From Marinisporobacter sp. (GTDB lineage: Bacteria > Bacillota > Clostridia > Peptostreptococcales > Thermotaleaceae), in the NCBI GenBank assembly GCA_025210395.1, contig JAOARV010000017.1:102928-166927 (forward strand): a stretch of DNA of 64,000 nt, read 5' to 3'. Every line of letters begins with the position of its first letter. Within the stretch, counting starts at the first letter, position 1. Made by a program: the position numbers and the translations under genes. The notes under the pieces are model-generated. The model ran no database searches. It was not told where the DNA came from and saw only the letters and a list, made by a program, of their open reading frames with translations. Positions 35,570 to 43,530 of this stretch are shown here, piece after piece.

Positions 35570-35704
35570 GATTACAAAGATTGTTTTTTTTTTAACTATC
35601 TAGTTTGATGTGAAATTTTTTGTGATTGTTTAAGGGAATATTTATACTTTCGATGAGTATTTCCTTGGAATAATAAAATTAATAAAGGATGGGGAGGAAC
35701 AAAA

Positions 35705-37321
35705 ATGAACAAAATGAAAAAAGTACTAGTATTTGCATTAGCAGTTATGATGGTATTTTCTTTAATCGGATGCTCAAGCAAGACAGAAGAGCCAGTTGCA
35801 AAAGAAGAGCCAGCTGCAAAGGAAGAGAAAGCAGATGCTACTTCTCAAGCAAGTCCAACAACAGATGAGTCTGGATTATACAAGCTTCCAGTTGTTGAGC
35901 CAAAACCAGAAAAAGAAACTGAACAAACTTATGATATCGTTGTTATTGGTGCAGGAGGAGCTGGTTTTTCAGCAGCTATCGAAGCAGCATCAGAAGGAGC
36001 TAAGGTTGTAATCCTTGAGCAAGAAAGTGTAGTTGGTGGTAACACAAGCTTATCTGGAGCAGGTTTTAATATTCCTGAAAACTGGGTACAAAAGTCACAA
36101 GGTATTGAAGATAGTAAAGAACTATTTAAAGCAGATACAATGAAGGGCGGAGATAACAAGAGTATCGAGCCTTTAGTAGATGTATTAGTAAATAGAGCTT
36201 TACCTACTGCAGAATGGTTAAGAGATACAGTAGGTGTTGAAATTATGGATGACTTCCAAAAACATTTTGGTGGACATACTGTTGCTCGTGCATTAGTTGT
36301 TAAGGGTGGAGTAGGTTCACAAATGATTTATAAAATGTATGAAAAAGCGTATGAATTAGGCGTTAAGATCAAAGTGAATACAAAAGCTGAAGAATTAATT
36401 GCTGACGAGAATGGTAGAGTCACTGGAGTTAAAGCTTCAAATAAATCAGGACAAGAGTTAGTATTCAATGGAACAAAGGGTGTAATCGTTGCAGCAGGTG
36501 GATTTGCTGGTAATGCTGAAATGAGAATGAAGTATAGACCTGACCTAAACGAAACAGTTAAGACAACAAACGCTCCTGGACATGAAGGTAGCGGTATTGT
36601 AATGGCACAAAAACTAGGTGCTGGTACAGAGCAAATGGAATATATCCAAACATACCCATTCTGCTTCCCAACAACTGGAAAAATTGCATTCGTTGCTGAT
36701 ACTAGAATGTATGGTGCACCAATGGTAAATATAGAAGGTAAGAGATTTATCAACGAAAATGATAGAAGAGATGTTGTTTCTAAAGCAATCTTATCACAAT
36801 CTGATTCTTTTGGTTACATGGTTTGGGATAAGAAAATTATGGACGAAGCAAGAACACTTGAAATCTACAAAGGCGAGTATGATAAATTAGTTGCAGATAA
36901 ATTATTAGTAGAAGCGAACACATTAGAAGAAGCTGCAGGTTTCTTCGGAATTGATAAAGAAGCTTTAAAAACTACAATTAAAAACTACAACAGCTATGCG
37001 GAAGACTTTATCACAAACGGAACAGATACAAAAGTTGCAGATAAAGAATTCAAGAGAAATGCAAAAATGGCTAAAGTAGAAAATGGTCCATTCTATATCC
37101 AAAAGGTTATTCCTGGAGTTCACCACACTATGGGAGGACTTGCAATAGATACAGAGGCTAGAGTATTAACTACTGATGGTAAAGTAATCGAAGGATTATA
37201 TGCTGCTGGTGAAGTAGTAGGAGGAATTCATGGTACAAACCGTCTAGGTGGTAATGCATTAACAGATATCACTGTATTTGGTAAACTTGCTGGTGAAACA
37301 CTTATGAAGGATGCAAAATAA
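35705..37321 (+). CDS. urdA: Extracytoplasmic lipoprotein flavin reductase, probably urocanate reductase
   Basis: A 538-residue FAD-dependent reductase of the fumarate/urocanate reductase group. Residues 1-23 are a lipoprotein signal with lipobox LIGC (Cys23), then an Ala/Glu/Lys linker, then FAD-binding VVIGAGGAGFSAAIEAASEG. The active-site set is informative: where fumarate reductases have QxHPT, this protein has QTYP with Tyr317; Asp332 follows 15 residues later and Arg355 23 after that. This matches the spacing of Tyr373, Asp388 and Arg411 of Shewanella UrdA as I recall it. His473/474 (GVHHTMGG) and Arg513 (GTNRLGGNA) are conserved too. No FMN-binding or haem domain is present, so electrons must come from another carrier. 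The gene directly follows the hut operon with its own strong promoter. Confidence 0.85.
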   Translation: MNKMKKVLVFALAVMMVFSLIGCSSKTEEPVAKEEPAAKEEKADATSQASPTTDESGLYKLPVVEPKPEKETEQTYDIVVIGAGGAGFSAAIEAASEGAKVVILEQESVVGGNTSLSGAGFNIPENWVQKSQGIEDSKELFKADTMKGGDNKSIEPLVDVLVNRALPTAEWLRDTVGVEIMDDFQKHFGGHTVARALVVKGGVGSQMIYKMYEKAYELGVKIKVNTKAEELIADENGRVTGVKASNKSGQELVFNGTKGVIVAAGGFAGNAEMRMKYRPDLNETVKTTNAPGHEGSGIVMAQKLGAGTEQMEYIQTYPFCFPTTGKIAFVADTRMYGAPMVNIEGKRFINENDRRDVVSKAILSQSDSFGYMVWDKKIMDEARTLEIYKGEYDKLVADKLLVEANTLEEAAGFFGIDKEALKTTIKNYNSYAEDFITNGTDTKVADKEFKRNAKMAKVENGPFYIQKVIPGVHHTMGGLAIDTEARVLTTDGKVIEGLYAAGEVVGGIHGTNRLGGNALTDITVFGKLAGETLMKDAK

Positions 37322-37336
37322 TCCCTTATATTTACG

Positions 37337-37370
37337 AGATAGTCACGAAAATTCGTGGCTATCTTTTTTA
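37337..37370 (+). terminator. Terminator after urdA
   Basis: AGATAGTCACGAA pairs with TTCGTGGCTATCT (one wobble) around a 2-base centre, followed by TTTTTT. Confidence 0.92.
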
Positions 37371-37371
37371 T

Positions 37372-37411
37372 AAAAAAATCCCACATGTATATAACGGGTG
37401 GGATTTTTTTA
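37372..37411. terminator. Terminator for the minus-strand aminotransferase gene (symmetrical)
   Basis: AAAAAAATCCCAC pairs with GTGGGATTTTTTT around 13 bases; A and T runs make it usable on both strands between the converging genes. Confidence 0.9.
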
Positions 37412-37423
37412 TAAAATAATGGA

Positions 37424-38704
37424 TTAATTATAGGAGACTAAGCTTAAAACTTGATCAAGATTTTCTAGTAAAAAGTCTACGTCTTCTTCACTGATTACAA
37501 GAGGTGGTTGAAAGGCTAATACATTTCGTTCTATCCCATTCTTACCTAAAAGAATTCCTCTGTTTTTTAGCTCTTCTAAGATGAAATCAGTTTCTTTTGT
37601 AGCGGGTTCCTTGTTTTCTTTTAATAACTCAGCACCTAACATAAGACCTATACCTCGAACATCATGAATAATAGGGTATTTTTCTTGTAGGGAAATAAGC
37701 CCTTCCTTTAATCGGTTTCCTAATTTTTTCACATTTTCGCAAAGGTCATGCTTTTCAATGTAATCTAACACAGCTAGAGCCGTACTAGAAGAAACCGGAT
37801 TTCCCCCTAAAGTAGAAGCAGATGGTTTGGTGAAGGATGCAGCGATTTCATCATTTGTACAAAAGGCTGAAATAGGCATACCGTTTCCAAGGGCTTTTGC
37901 TATCGTCATAATATCAGGAACAATATCATAATTTTCGATAGCAAACATTTTACCTGTTCTGGCAAATCCTGTTTGAATTTCATCTATAATGAGGAGGATG
38001 CCATGATGTTCAAGTAATTTTTTTAATTTTTTAAAATACCACTTAGGAGGTGTAATGATACCACCATTTCCTTGAATAGGCTCTGTTATGAGGGCTGCAA
38101 TTTTATTAGGTTCTTTTGACTTTATGATATTTTCGATTGCGTCTAGAGACTCTTGAGCAGCTTCTTCTAAAGGATGCTCACTACTATAAAAAGTAGGAGC
38201 AAAGGTTACACAATCAGAAAGATTTGGATCTATTCGCCACATAGGGATTTGGGTAGTACTCATTGTTAGATAAGTTCGCCCATGTAAACTATTGTTTAGA
38301 GCAATAAACTCATCTCTTCCTGTATATAGTCGAGCAAGTAAAAGTGCTCCTTCATTGGCTTCAGAGCCTGTACAACAGAAAAAAGAACGTTTCATATCTC
38401 CAGGTAAAAGAAGGGAGAGCTTTTCTGCTAAATCAACTATGGGTTGTGTTAAGTAAATGGTAGTTGTATGCTGAAGGGTATTCATTTGATGAATAGCTGC
38501 TTTTAAAATTTCAGGATTACAATGACCACAATTCATAACAGAAACCCCTGCAAAAAAGTCAAGATATTTTTTGTTTTCTGCATCGTATAGATATTGCATT
38601 TCTCCCTTGACGATTTGGGGAGGGTCTTGATAAAAGTGATGAGAGCAAGGAAAAAGAAATTCTTTTTTCTTTTCAATAATTTTGTCAGGTCCTATATAGT
38701 TCAT
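37424..38704 (-). CDS. Class III PLP-dependent aminotransferase
   Basis: A 426-residue enzyme of the acetylornithine/4-aminobutyrate/beta-alanine aminotransferase class. Landmarks: FFCCTGSEANEGALLLAR, LIIDEIQTGFARTGKMFA (the Asp that contacts the pyridine N), and IMTIAKALGNGMPIS, whose Lys forms the Schiff base with PLP. It moves an amino group between an omega-amino acid or alanine and a keto acid; the exact substrate cannot be read from the motifs. It resembles alanine-glyoxylate/3-aminoisobutyrate type enzymes. Minus strand, 15 bases after the U32 gene, RBS AAAGGAGGAAA, so the two are one operon. Confidence 0.88.
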   Translation of the reverse strand: MNYIGPDKIIEKKKEFLFPCSHHFYQDPPQIVKGEMQYLYDAENKKYLDFFAGVSVMNCGHCNPEILKAAIHQMNTLQHTTTIYLTQPIVDLAEKLSLLLPGDMKRSFFCCTGSEANEGALLLARLYTGRDEFIALNNSLHGRTYLTMSTTQIPMWRIDPNLSDCVTFAPTFYSSEHPLEEAAQESLDAIENIIKSKEPNKIAALITEPIQGNGGIITPPKWYFKKLKKLLEHHGILLIIDEIQTGFARTGKMFAIENYDIVPDIMTIAKALGNGMPISAFCTNDEIAASFTKPSASTLGGNPVSSSTALAVLDYIEKHDLCENVKKLGNRLKEGLISLQEKYPIIHDVRGIGLMLGAELLKENKEPATKETDFILEELKNRGILLGKNGIERNVLAFQPPLVISEEDVDFLLENLDQVLSLVSYN

Positions 38705-38719
38705 GATATTTTTCCTCCT

Positions 38720-40642
38720 TTAATCAAATTGGAAAGCTCCTAAAGTGAAGTTCATAGATTCTGAGGATAAAGAATCAAATAGATCTTCACAGATAGCAAA
38801 ATCTTTTATAGCTTTTTTATAAATACGTAAAACTTTTTTTAGTTGAGTGGTATTGTAATGACATCCTTCTATCCGAAAACGATTTACACCTATATGATGA
38901 AGTTCTTTTAAAAATGGAAGATAACAAAGATCTTTATAAAGGGTCATGTGGTTTCTACCCTCACGATCACGATAAATAGGATGCTCATATCCTTTATCAT
39001 CTACTAATACTAAGACATGATTATCCACATGATGATTATCTTCTTTTTTTGTAGGCTCTAATAGGGTATTTTCATATAAATCATGTTCTAAATACATAAC
39101 TACAGGAGAACCATGGACAATCATTTCTACAGGAATAGAGGATTGAATAATCATTTCTTTTGCATCTTTAAGGGGCGTTTCTACAGAAAGGGTCACTGTA
39201 GACAAACCTTGTTTTTTATAAAAATCAGCAGATTTTTGATTATAAATATTTAAACAATAATCACCGATTAGTTCAAGACCTAAATCCTTAAAGGGATGAA
39301 TTGCACCAAGATTGGTGACAACTAAACCATCTAAACCTAAATTACTTTCCTTTAATAATTGTGTATAGTTAGAAAAATCACGGGAATACATCATTCTTGG
39401 AAAACAAAGGTATATTTTTGAATGTTTTTTATGCTTTGTCAAATCAAGAATTTCTTCTTTTGAGAAAGGGCGATTGGGTTCAAATACTTCTCCTGAAAGA
39501 TAAATAGCATCAACACCTTCTTCTAGTGCTATTTTAGCTTGTTTATAAGAATTTACCTTTATACTGAGAATGGGGTCACCTGATAAAGGGTTTTCTATAT
39601 TTAATACGTTTTTAATCTTTGTAATTCTTTCTTTTTTTAATGTGATTTCTTCAATAGGTTTACTAAATACTTTTCCATGACTATAAAATTTTCCAGTACC
39701 TTCATATCGACGGTTGATATTTTTGAGTCCGGGTTTTCCAAAGGCATAAGCAGTTGATAGATCTCGTTTTCTATTTTCATAGATTCTTTGAGAAGCTTTT
39801 TTTCGATCATAACTAATAGGATCATTTATATACCTATTGATAGCATCACTATAATCATTAATAAGATCAATAAGATAATCTGAATTTCTCATCCTTCCTT
39901 CAATTTTAAAGGAGACAATTCCTGAATCAATCATTTCTGGTAAATATTCATACATAGATAGATCTTTAACAGCCATAGGATATTCCGTTGGATAAACAAG
40001 ACCATTTCTTTTTGAAGTAAAGCTCCAACGACAGGGTTTCATACAAAGACCTCGGTTACTACTTTTCCCCAAAATTATTCCACTATATAAACATTGAGAA
40101 CCATGGGCAATACACATATCTCCATGGGTAAAATATTCAAACTCCATATCTGTTTGACTGTGGAGCGTTTTAATGGTTTTTAAGTCCATTTCTCTAGAGG
40201 CAACAACTCTTGTAACACCTAAATTTTTCAAGGTATGAATGGTCTCTAAGTTATGTACATTCATCATGACAGAAGCATGTAAGGGAATCGTAATATTTTG
40301 TTCACGAACAAATTCTAAGATGCTTAAATCTTGAATAATAAGGGCATCTGGTTGAACCTCTTCTAAAAATTTTAGGTATGCTATAGCATCTTTTAAGTCT
40401 TTTTGACTAAATAGATTATTCACGGTAATATAAACCTTTTTATCTAGGGTATGGGCAATTTCAATGGCCTCTTTGATTTCTTCGTTACTTAGGTTATAAT
40501 CTTTTCTATGCATACGCATATTAAGGATTTTTCCACCTAAATAGACAGCATCAGCACCGCTATGAATAACCCTTTTAAAAATATCAAAGGTACCAGCAGG
40601 GGCTAATAATTCAACTTCTTGATTAGAAAAAAATCTACTCAT
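38720..40642 (-). CDS. Peptidase U32 family protein (collagenase-like / RNA-hydroxylation type)
   Basis: A 640-residue protein with a U32 N-terminal barrel (ELLAPAGTFDIFKRVIHSGA, ADAVYLGG) and the family signature EYFTHGDMCIAHGSQCLYSG followed by GLCMKPCRW, whose cysteines bind an iron-sulfur cluster in related proteins. Members were first called collagenases; several are now known to hydroxylate tRNA or 23S rRNA (TrhP, RlhA), so proteolysis should not be assumed. The C-terminal half repeats a barrel-like region. The ATG at 40642 is preferred, with AGAAGG 9 bases upstream; the GTG at 40651 overlaps it. First gene of a two-gene minus-strand unit. Confidence 0.85.
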   Translation of the reverse strand: MSRFFSNQEVELLAPAGTFDIFKRVIHSGADAVYLGGKILNMRMHRKDYNLSNEEIKEAIEIAHTLDKKVYITVNNLFSQKDLKDAIAYLKFLEEVQPDALIIQDLSILEFVREQNITIPLHASVMMNVHNLETIHTLKNLGVTRVVASREMDLKTIKTLHSQTDMEFEYFTHGDMCIAHGSQCLYSGIILGKSSNRGLCMKPCRWSFTSKRNGLVYPTEYPMAVKDLSMYEYLPEMIDSGIVSFKIEGRMRNSDYLIDLINDYSDAINRYINDPISYDRKKASQRIYENRKRDLSTAYAFGKPGLKNINRRYEGTGKFYSHGKVFSKPIEEITLKKERITKIKNVLNIENPLSGDPILSIKVNSYKQAKIALEEGVDAIYLSGEVFEPNRPFSKEEILDLTKHKKHSKIYLCFPRMMYSRDFSNYTQLLKESNLGLDGLVVTNLGAIHPFKDLGLELIGDYCLNIYNQKSADFYKKQGLSTVTLSVETPLKDAKEMIIQSSIPVEMIVHGSPVVMYLEHDLYENTLLEPTKKEDNHHVDNHVLVLVDDKGYEHPIYRDREGRNHMTLYKDLCYLPFLKELHHIGVNRFRIEGCHYNTTQLKKVLRIYKKAIKDFAICEDLFDSLSSESMNFTLGAFQFD

Positions 40643-40753
40643 ATTGAACACCTTCTTTTTATATATTTTGAAATGTACTTATAAGTCATTTAAATGGTAT
40701 GATTCTATTTTTTTCGTAGATACTAATCTTATAAATAAATGGAGGTGTATATA

Positions 40754-41017
40754 TTGGATCTAAATATGGATATGATGAATGATTGGAATAAATGGAAAAA
40801 AGCATTATCTAAGACTGTATCTATGGGCGAAACTGTAGGTATGTCAGAGAACACTATTAAAAATATGGGGGTGAAAATTGGTGAAATTTTAGCTTCAAAT
40901 ATTGATCCTGAGAATCATGAACAACGTCTTTTAAAAGATCTTTTTACTGTGGGGAGTGAAAAAGAACGACAAGCATTAACGAGTATGATTATCAAAATGG
41001 TTCAAGAAGATCAATAA
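40754..41017 (+). CDS. DUF3243 family protein
   Basis: An 87-residue protein with the DUF3243 pattern: NDWNKWKKALSKTVSMGETV, GMSENTIKNMGVKIGEILA and DPENHEQRLLKDLF. It is a small helical cytoplasmic protein of unknown role common in Firmicutes. I choose the TTG at 40754 because GGAGGTG (40741-40747) is then 6 bases away; an ATG at 40739 overlaps the RBS. A terminator follows directly. Confidence 0.82.
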   Translation: MDLNMDMMNDWNKWKKALSKTVSMGETVGMSENTIKNMGVKIGEILASNIDPENHEQRLLKDLFTVGSEKERQALTSMIIKMVQEDQ

Positions 41018-41023
41018 ATAGAT

Positions 41024-41053
41024 GAATCAGACATTTTAAATGTCTGATTTTTT
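41024..41053 (+). terminator. Terminator after the DUF3243 gene
   Basis: AATCAGACATTT and AAATGTCTGATT pair around a small loop and are followed by TTTT. Confidence 0.9.
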
Positions 41054-41069
41054 AGATTAAATATAGTTT

Positions 41070-42035
41070 TTACTTTATAAATCTTGGATCAGATAATTCA
41101 TCAAAAGAATAATCATTTTTTGTCAACGCTTTTGACTGAAGCCAGTCTAATACATCTACTAACTCATTTTTAGAAGGCATATGAGATTTTGAGTAATTAG
41201 GAAGGGTTAAAGTGTCTTTTACGATTTTAGGAAAACCTGCTTCATTTACTAAAATATCCATATAGCTTTCTAAATTTTCATTTTGTAAATAGGTGATCGC
41301 TTGATTATAAGCATTATAAAATCCTTGTATTTCTTTTTCTTTTGACCCAATAGCATCTTGTGTGAAAATCATTACACCAGGATTAATATTTAATTGATCA
41401 GATCCACTTAACATGTTACCACCACTTGCAATAGCAATACTAGCTAATGGTTCAGGTAAAGTGGCTAAATCTAACTTATCGTTTTTTAGCATTTCTAAAC
41501 GAGTAGGTATTTTGGGTATGGCAACTTTTTTTATAGCATCTACAGGAACATGAGAATTTTCTAATATTTGGTCTGTTAAATATTCAATGATTGTATTTTT
41601 AGAAATCCCTACGCTTTTTCCTGCAATTTCTTCAATACTAGAGATCTTAGAATTTTTACCAGCGATTAATTTAAAACTTCCATCTGTTTTAGAAGTAATT
41701 TTTACATCAAAGCCATTATCTTTGAAAAAAACTACAGCAAGCATATCAGATATGGCACCATCAAGGTTTCCTGTTTGTAAAGCTGTATCTCTATCTATAG
41801 CGCTTTTAAAGTGCTCAAGCTCTACATGAATACCTTCCTTTTCAAAATAGCCCTCGTGTTGTGCAATGATTAAAGGGATAGAATCTACATCAGGCATAAC
41901 ACCAATCTTTAAAGTTTGTAATTTTTTGGTAGATTGCGTATTTGCATCTACATTAGCGTCTTGGGAATTTCCACAGCCTACCATGCTTATGATTATTGTT
42001 AAAATTAAAAAAGTAATTAAAAATTGTTTTTTCAT
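41070..42035 (-). CDS. NMT1/NitT-type ABC substrate-binding lipoprotein
   Basis: A 321-residue lipoprotein (signal ending SMVGC, Cys21). The mature part is a NitT/TauT/NMT1-like binding protein: LKIGVMPDVDSIPLIIAQHE, GYFEKEGIHVELEHF, GNLDGAISDMLAV and LDLATLPEPLASIA. It should deliver a small ligand to an ABC importer; the matching ATPase (50325) and permease (51088) are in the divergent operon 8-9 kb away, and no others are present. It is 18 bases after apbE and co-transcribed. Relatives bind sulfonates, nitrate, thiamine precursors, riboflavin or aromatic acids. In a flavin/quinone locus, riboflavin or a naphthoate-type quinone precursor are the leading guesses. Confidence 0.85.
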   Translation of the reverse strand: MKKQFLITFLILTIIISMVGCGNSQDANVDANTQSTKKLQTLKIGVMPDVDSIPLIIAQHEGYFEKEGIHVELEHFKSAIDRDTALQTGNLDGAISDMLAVVFFKDNGFDVKITSKTDGSFKLIAGKNSKISSIEEIAGKSVGISKNTIIEYLTDQILENSHVPVDAIKKVAIPKIPTRLEMLKNDKLDLATLPEPLASIAIASGGNMLSGSDQLNINPGVMIFTQDAIGSKEKEIQGFYNAYNQAITYLQNENLESYMDILVNEAGFPKIVKDTLTLPNYSKSHMPSKNELVDVLDWLQSKALTKNDYSFDELSDPRFIK

Positions 42036-42053
42036 TTCAAAACTCCTAACTAA

Positions 42054-43118
42054 TTAAATTGTATTTTTTAAGATAAAGTCTGCATTTTTGAGGGTAAAAT
42101 TATTTTTCAGTCCAGAAGTAATATAAACTGCATTATTTTTTGTTATAAAAATGGCATCAATCCCTTCAATGGATTCTACTAATTTACTCCCATTTTTTAT
42201 GCCTAAGGAAAAAATTGTCGTTGAAAGACCATCCCCATCTATGGAGTGATCAGCAATAATTGAAACACTAGCAAGTTCGTTTTCAACAGGATAACCAGTA
42301 AAAGGACTTAAAATATGATGATAGTGTATACCATTTTTTATCAAAAATCTTTCATAGATTCCTGAGGTTACGACAGATTTGTTTACCACATGGACAATTC
42401 CTACATAAGCTCCTCTTGGCTCTGTAGGGTTTTGAATGCCAATATTCCAAAAATCAGAACCAGGCTTAGACCCTAGGGCATAAATGTTTCCTCCTAGATT
42501 GATAATGGCATTTTTAATATTTTTATCTTTTAGATATTTACAGATTACATCAGCAGCATAGCCCTTAGCAATGCCACCTAAATCAAGAATCATTCCTTTT
42601 TGAGTTAATTGTATAGTATTATTTGACTCATCTAGTAAAACATTTTGAAAATCAATATATTTCTTCCTTGCTAGAATTTCTTCCTTGCTAGGGACTCTAG
42701 CATGATCAGATCCAATCCCCCAAAGCTTTACTAAAGGACCTATACTAATATCAAAAACTCCATTAGAGAGGTTTGAATAGTATTTTCCTTTATTGATTAC
42801 ATAAAAAGTTTCTGGAGAAACTTTTGTATGAATTTTTCCAGCATTTTCATTTATTTTAGAGACTTCACTGTTGTCAATATTAATACTCATTTTATTTTCA
42901 ATGGATTGCAATTTCTTAAAAATATCTGTGTAAATCTTTTCAAAAGATTGATCAGATAAGGGATCATAAATAGTGATATTTATGATTGTTCCTAAAAATA
43001 AACCTGTTTTAGATTTAGGGGTATCCTTTGATGAATCCACATGAAAAGCATTTATTATAATGACTGAAAAAACAACAATAAAAAATGGGATAATGATTTT
43101 TTTGTATTTTTTTAACAT
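42054..43118 (-). CDS. apbE: FAD:protein FMN transferase (ApbE family)
   Basis: A 354-residue extracytoplasmic protein with an N-terminal membrane anchor (IIIPFFIVVFSVIIINAF) and no lipobox Cys. ApbE motifs: GTIINITIYDP, ENKMSINIDNSEVSKIN, ILDLGGIAKGYAADVI, NLGGNIYALG, HHILSPFTGYPV and a metal-binding region SIDGDGLSTTIFSLG. It transfers FMN from FAD to Thr/Ser of FMN-binding domains outside the membrane, as FmnB does in Listeria. The likely acceptor is the small FMN-binding protein at 51915. It leads a minus-strand operon with the binding lipoprotein and is divergent from ndh2, with a 409-base control region between them. Confidence 0.93.
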   Translation of the reverse strand: MLKKYKKIIIPFFIVVFSVIIINAFHVDSSKDTPKSKTGLFLGTIINITIYDPLSDQSFEKIYTDIFKKLQSIENKMSINIDNSEVSKINENAGKIHTKVSPETFYVINKGKYYSNLSNGVFDISIGPLVKLWGIGSDHARVPSKEEILARKKYIDFQNVLLDESNNTIQLTQKGMILDLGGIAKGYAADVICKYLKDKNIKNAIINLGGNIYALGSKPGSDFWNIGIQNPTEPRGAYVGIVHVVNKSVVTSGIYERFLIKNGIHYHHILSPFTGYPVENELASVSIIADHSIDGDGLSTTIFSLGIKNGSKLVESIEGIDAIFITKNNAVYITSGLKNNFTLKNADFILKNTI

Positions 43119-43530
43119 GTTTTCCTCCTGAATAGAAGAGTTGAGGCAAGGAAAGTCGAGAATATAAGGGAAGTTTGCATAGGGATAGTTGTCGAATAAT
43201 TTATTTCAATCATACCATTAAAGAGATTCAAAGTAAAGAATGATCCAACAGGGAAAGAATAGAAATAGAATTTAATCATTTATGTCCTTTTATATAGATT
43301 GATAAAACGTGAACAAAATTTACAAAATACATTATTAATGACCAAAAAACGTGGAAACATAGACATTTTAGGCGACTATGGTAAAATTTTAACTAAGAAA
43401 GTTGAATAAAGGAAGAATAATTTGGATTTTTGCAGGGAAATTTCTAAGAGTTTGGTGAATTGTTAAGAATTCATGATAAATATTTAACGTATTCACTGAT
43501 CAACCAATTAAAAAAAGAGGAGAAATTGTG
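43119..43530. promoter_or_regulatory. Divergent control region apbE / ndh2
   Basis: About 410 bases without a gene between divergent starts, so promoters for both directions must lie here. I see one clean palindrome, TGAATT-GTTAAG-AATTCA at 43456-43473, and an apbE RBS (GGAGGAAAAC on the minus strand). No consensus promoter with correct spacing was found on either strand. Confidence 0.6.
43456..43473. promoter_or_regulatory. Perfect palindrome, candidate operator before ndh2
   Basis: TGAATT and AATTCA form perfect 6-base arms around GTTAAG, about 58 bases before the ndh2 ATG. The size suits a dimeric regulator; it does not match Rex or FNR consensus well. Confidence 0.4.

Noticed and set aside
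36328..36753. Open minus-strand frame of 141 codons inside urdA
   Set aside because: It is antisense to a conserved enzyme, has no RBS and no family motif.
43456..43473. Rex or FNR binding site
   Set aside because: The arms TGAATT/AATTCA do not fit the Rex TTGTTAA-type or FNR TTGAT-type consensus; kept only as an unnamed palindrome.
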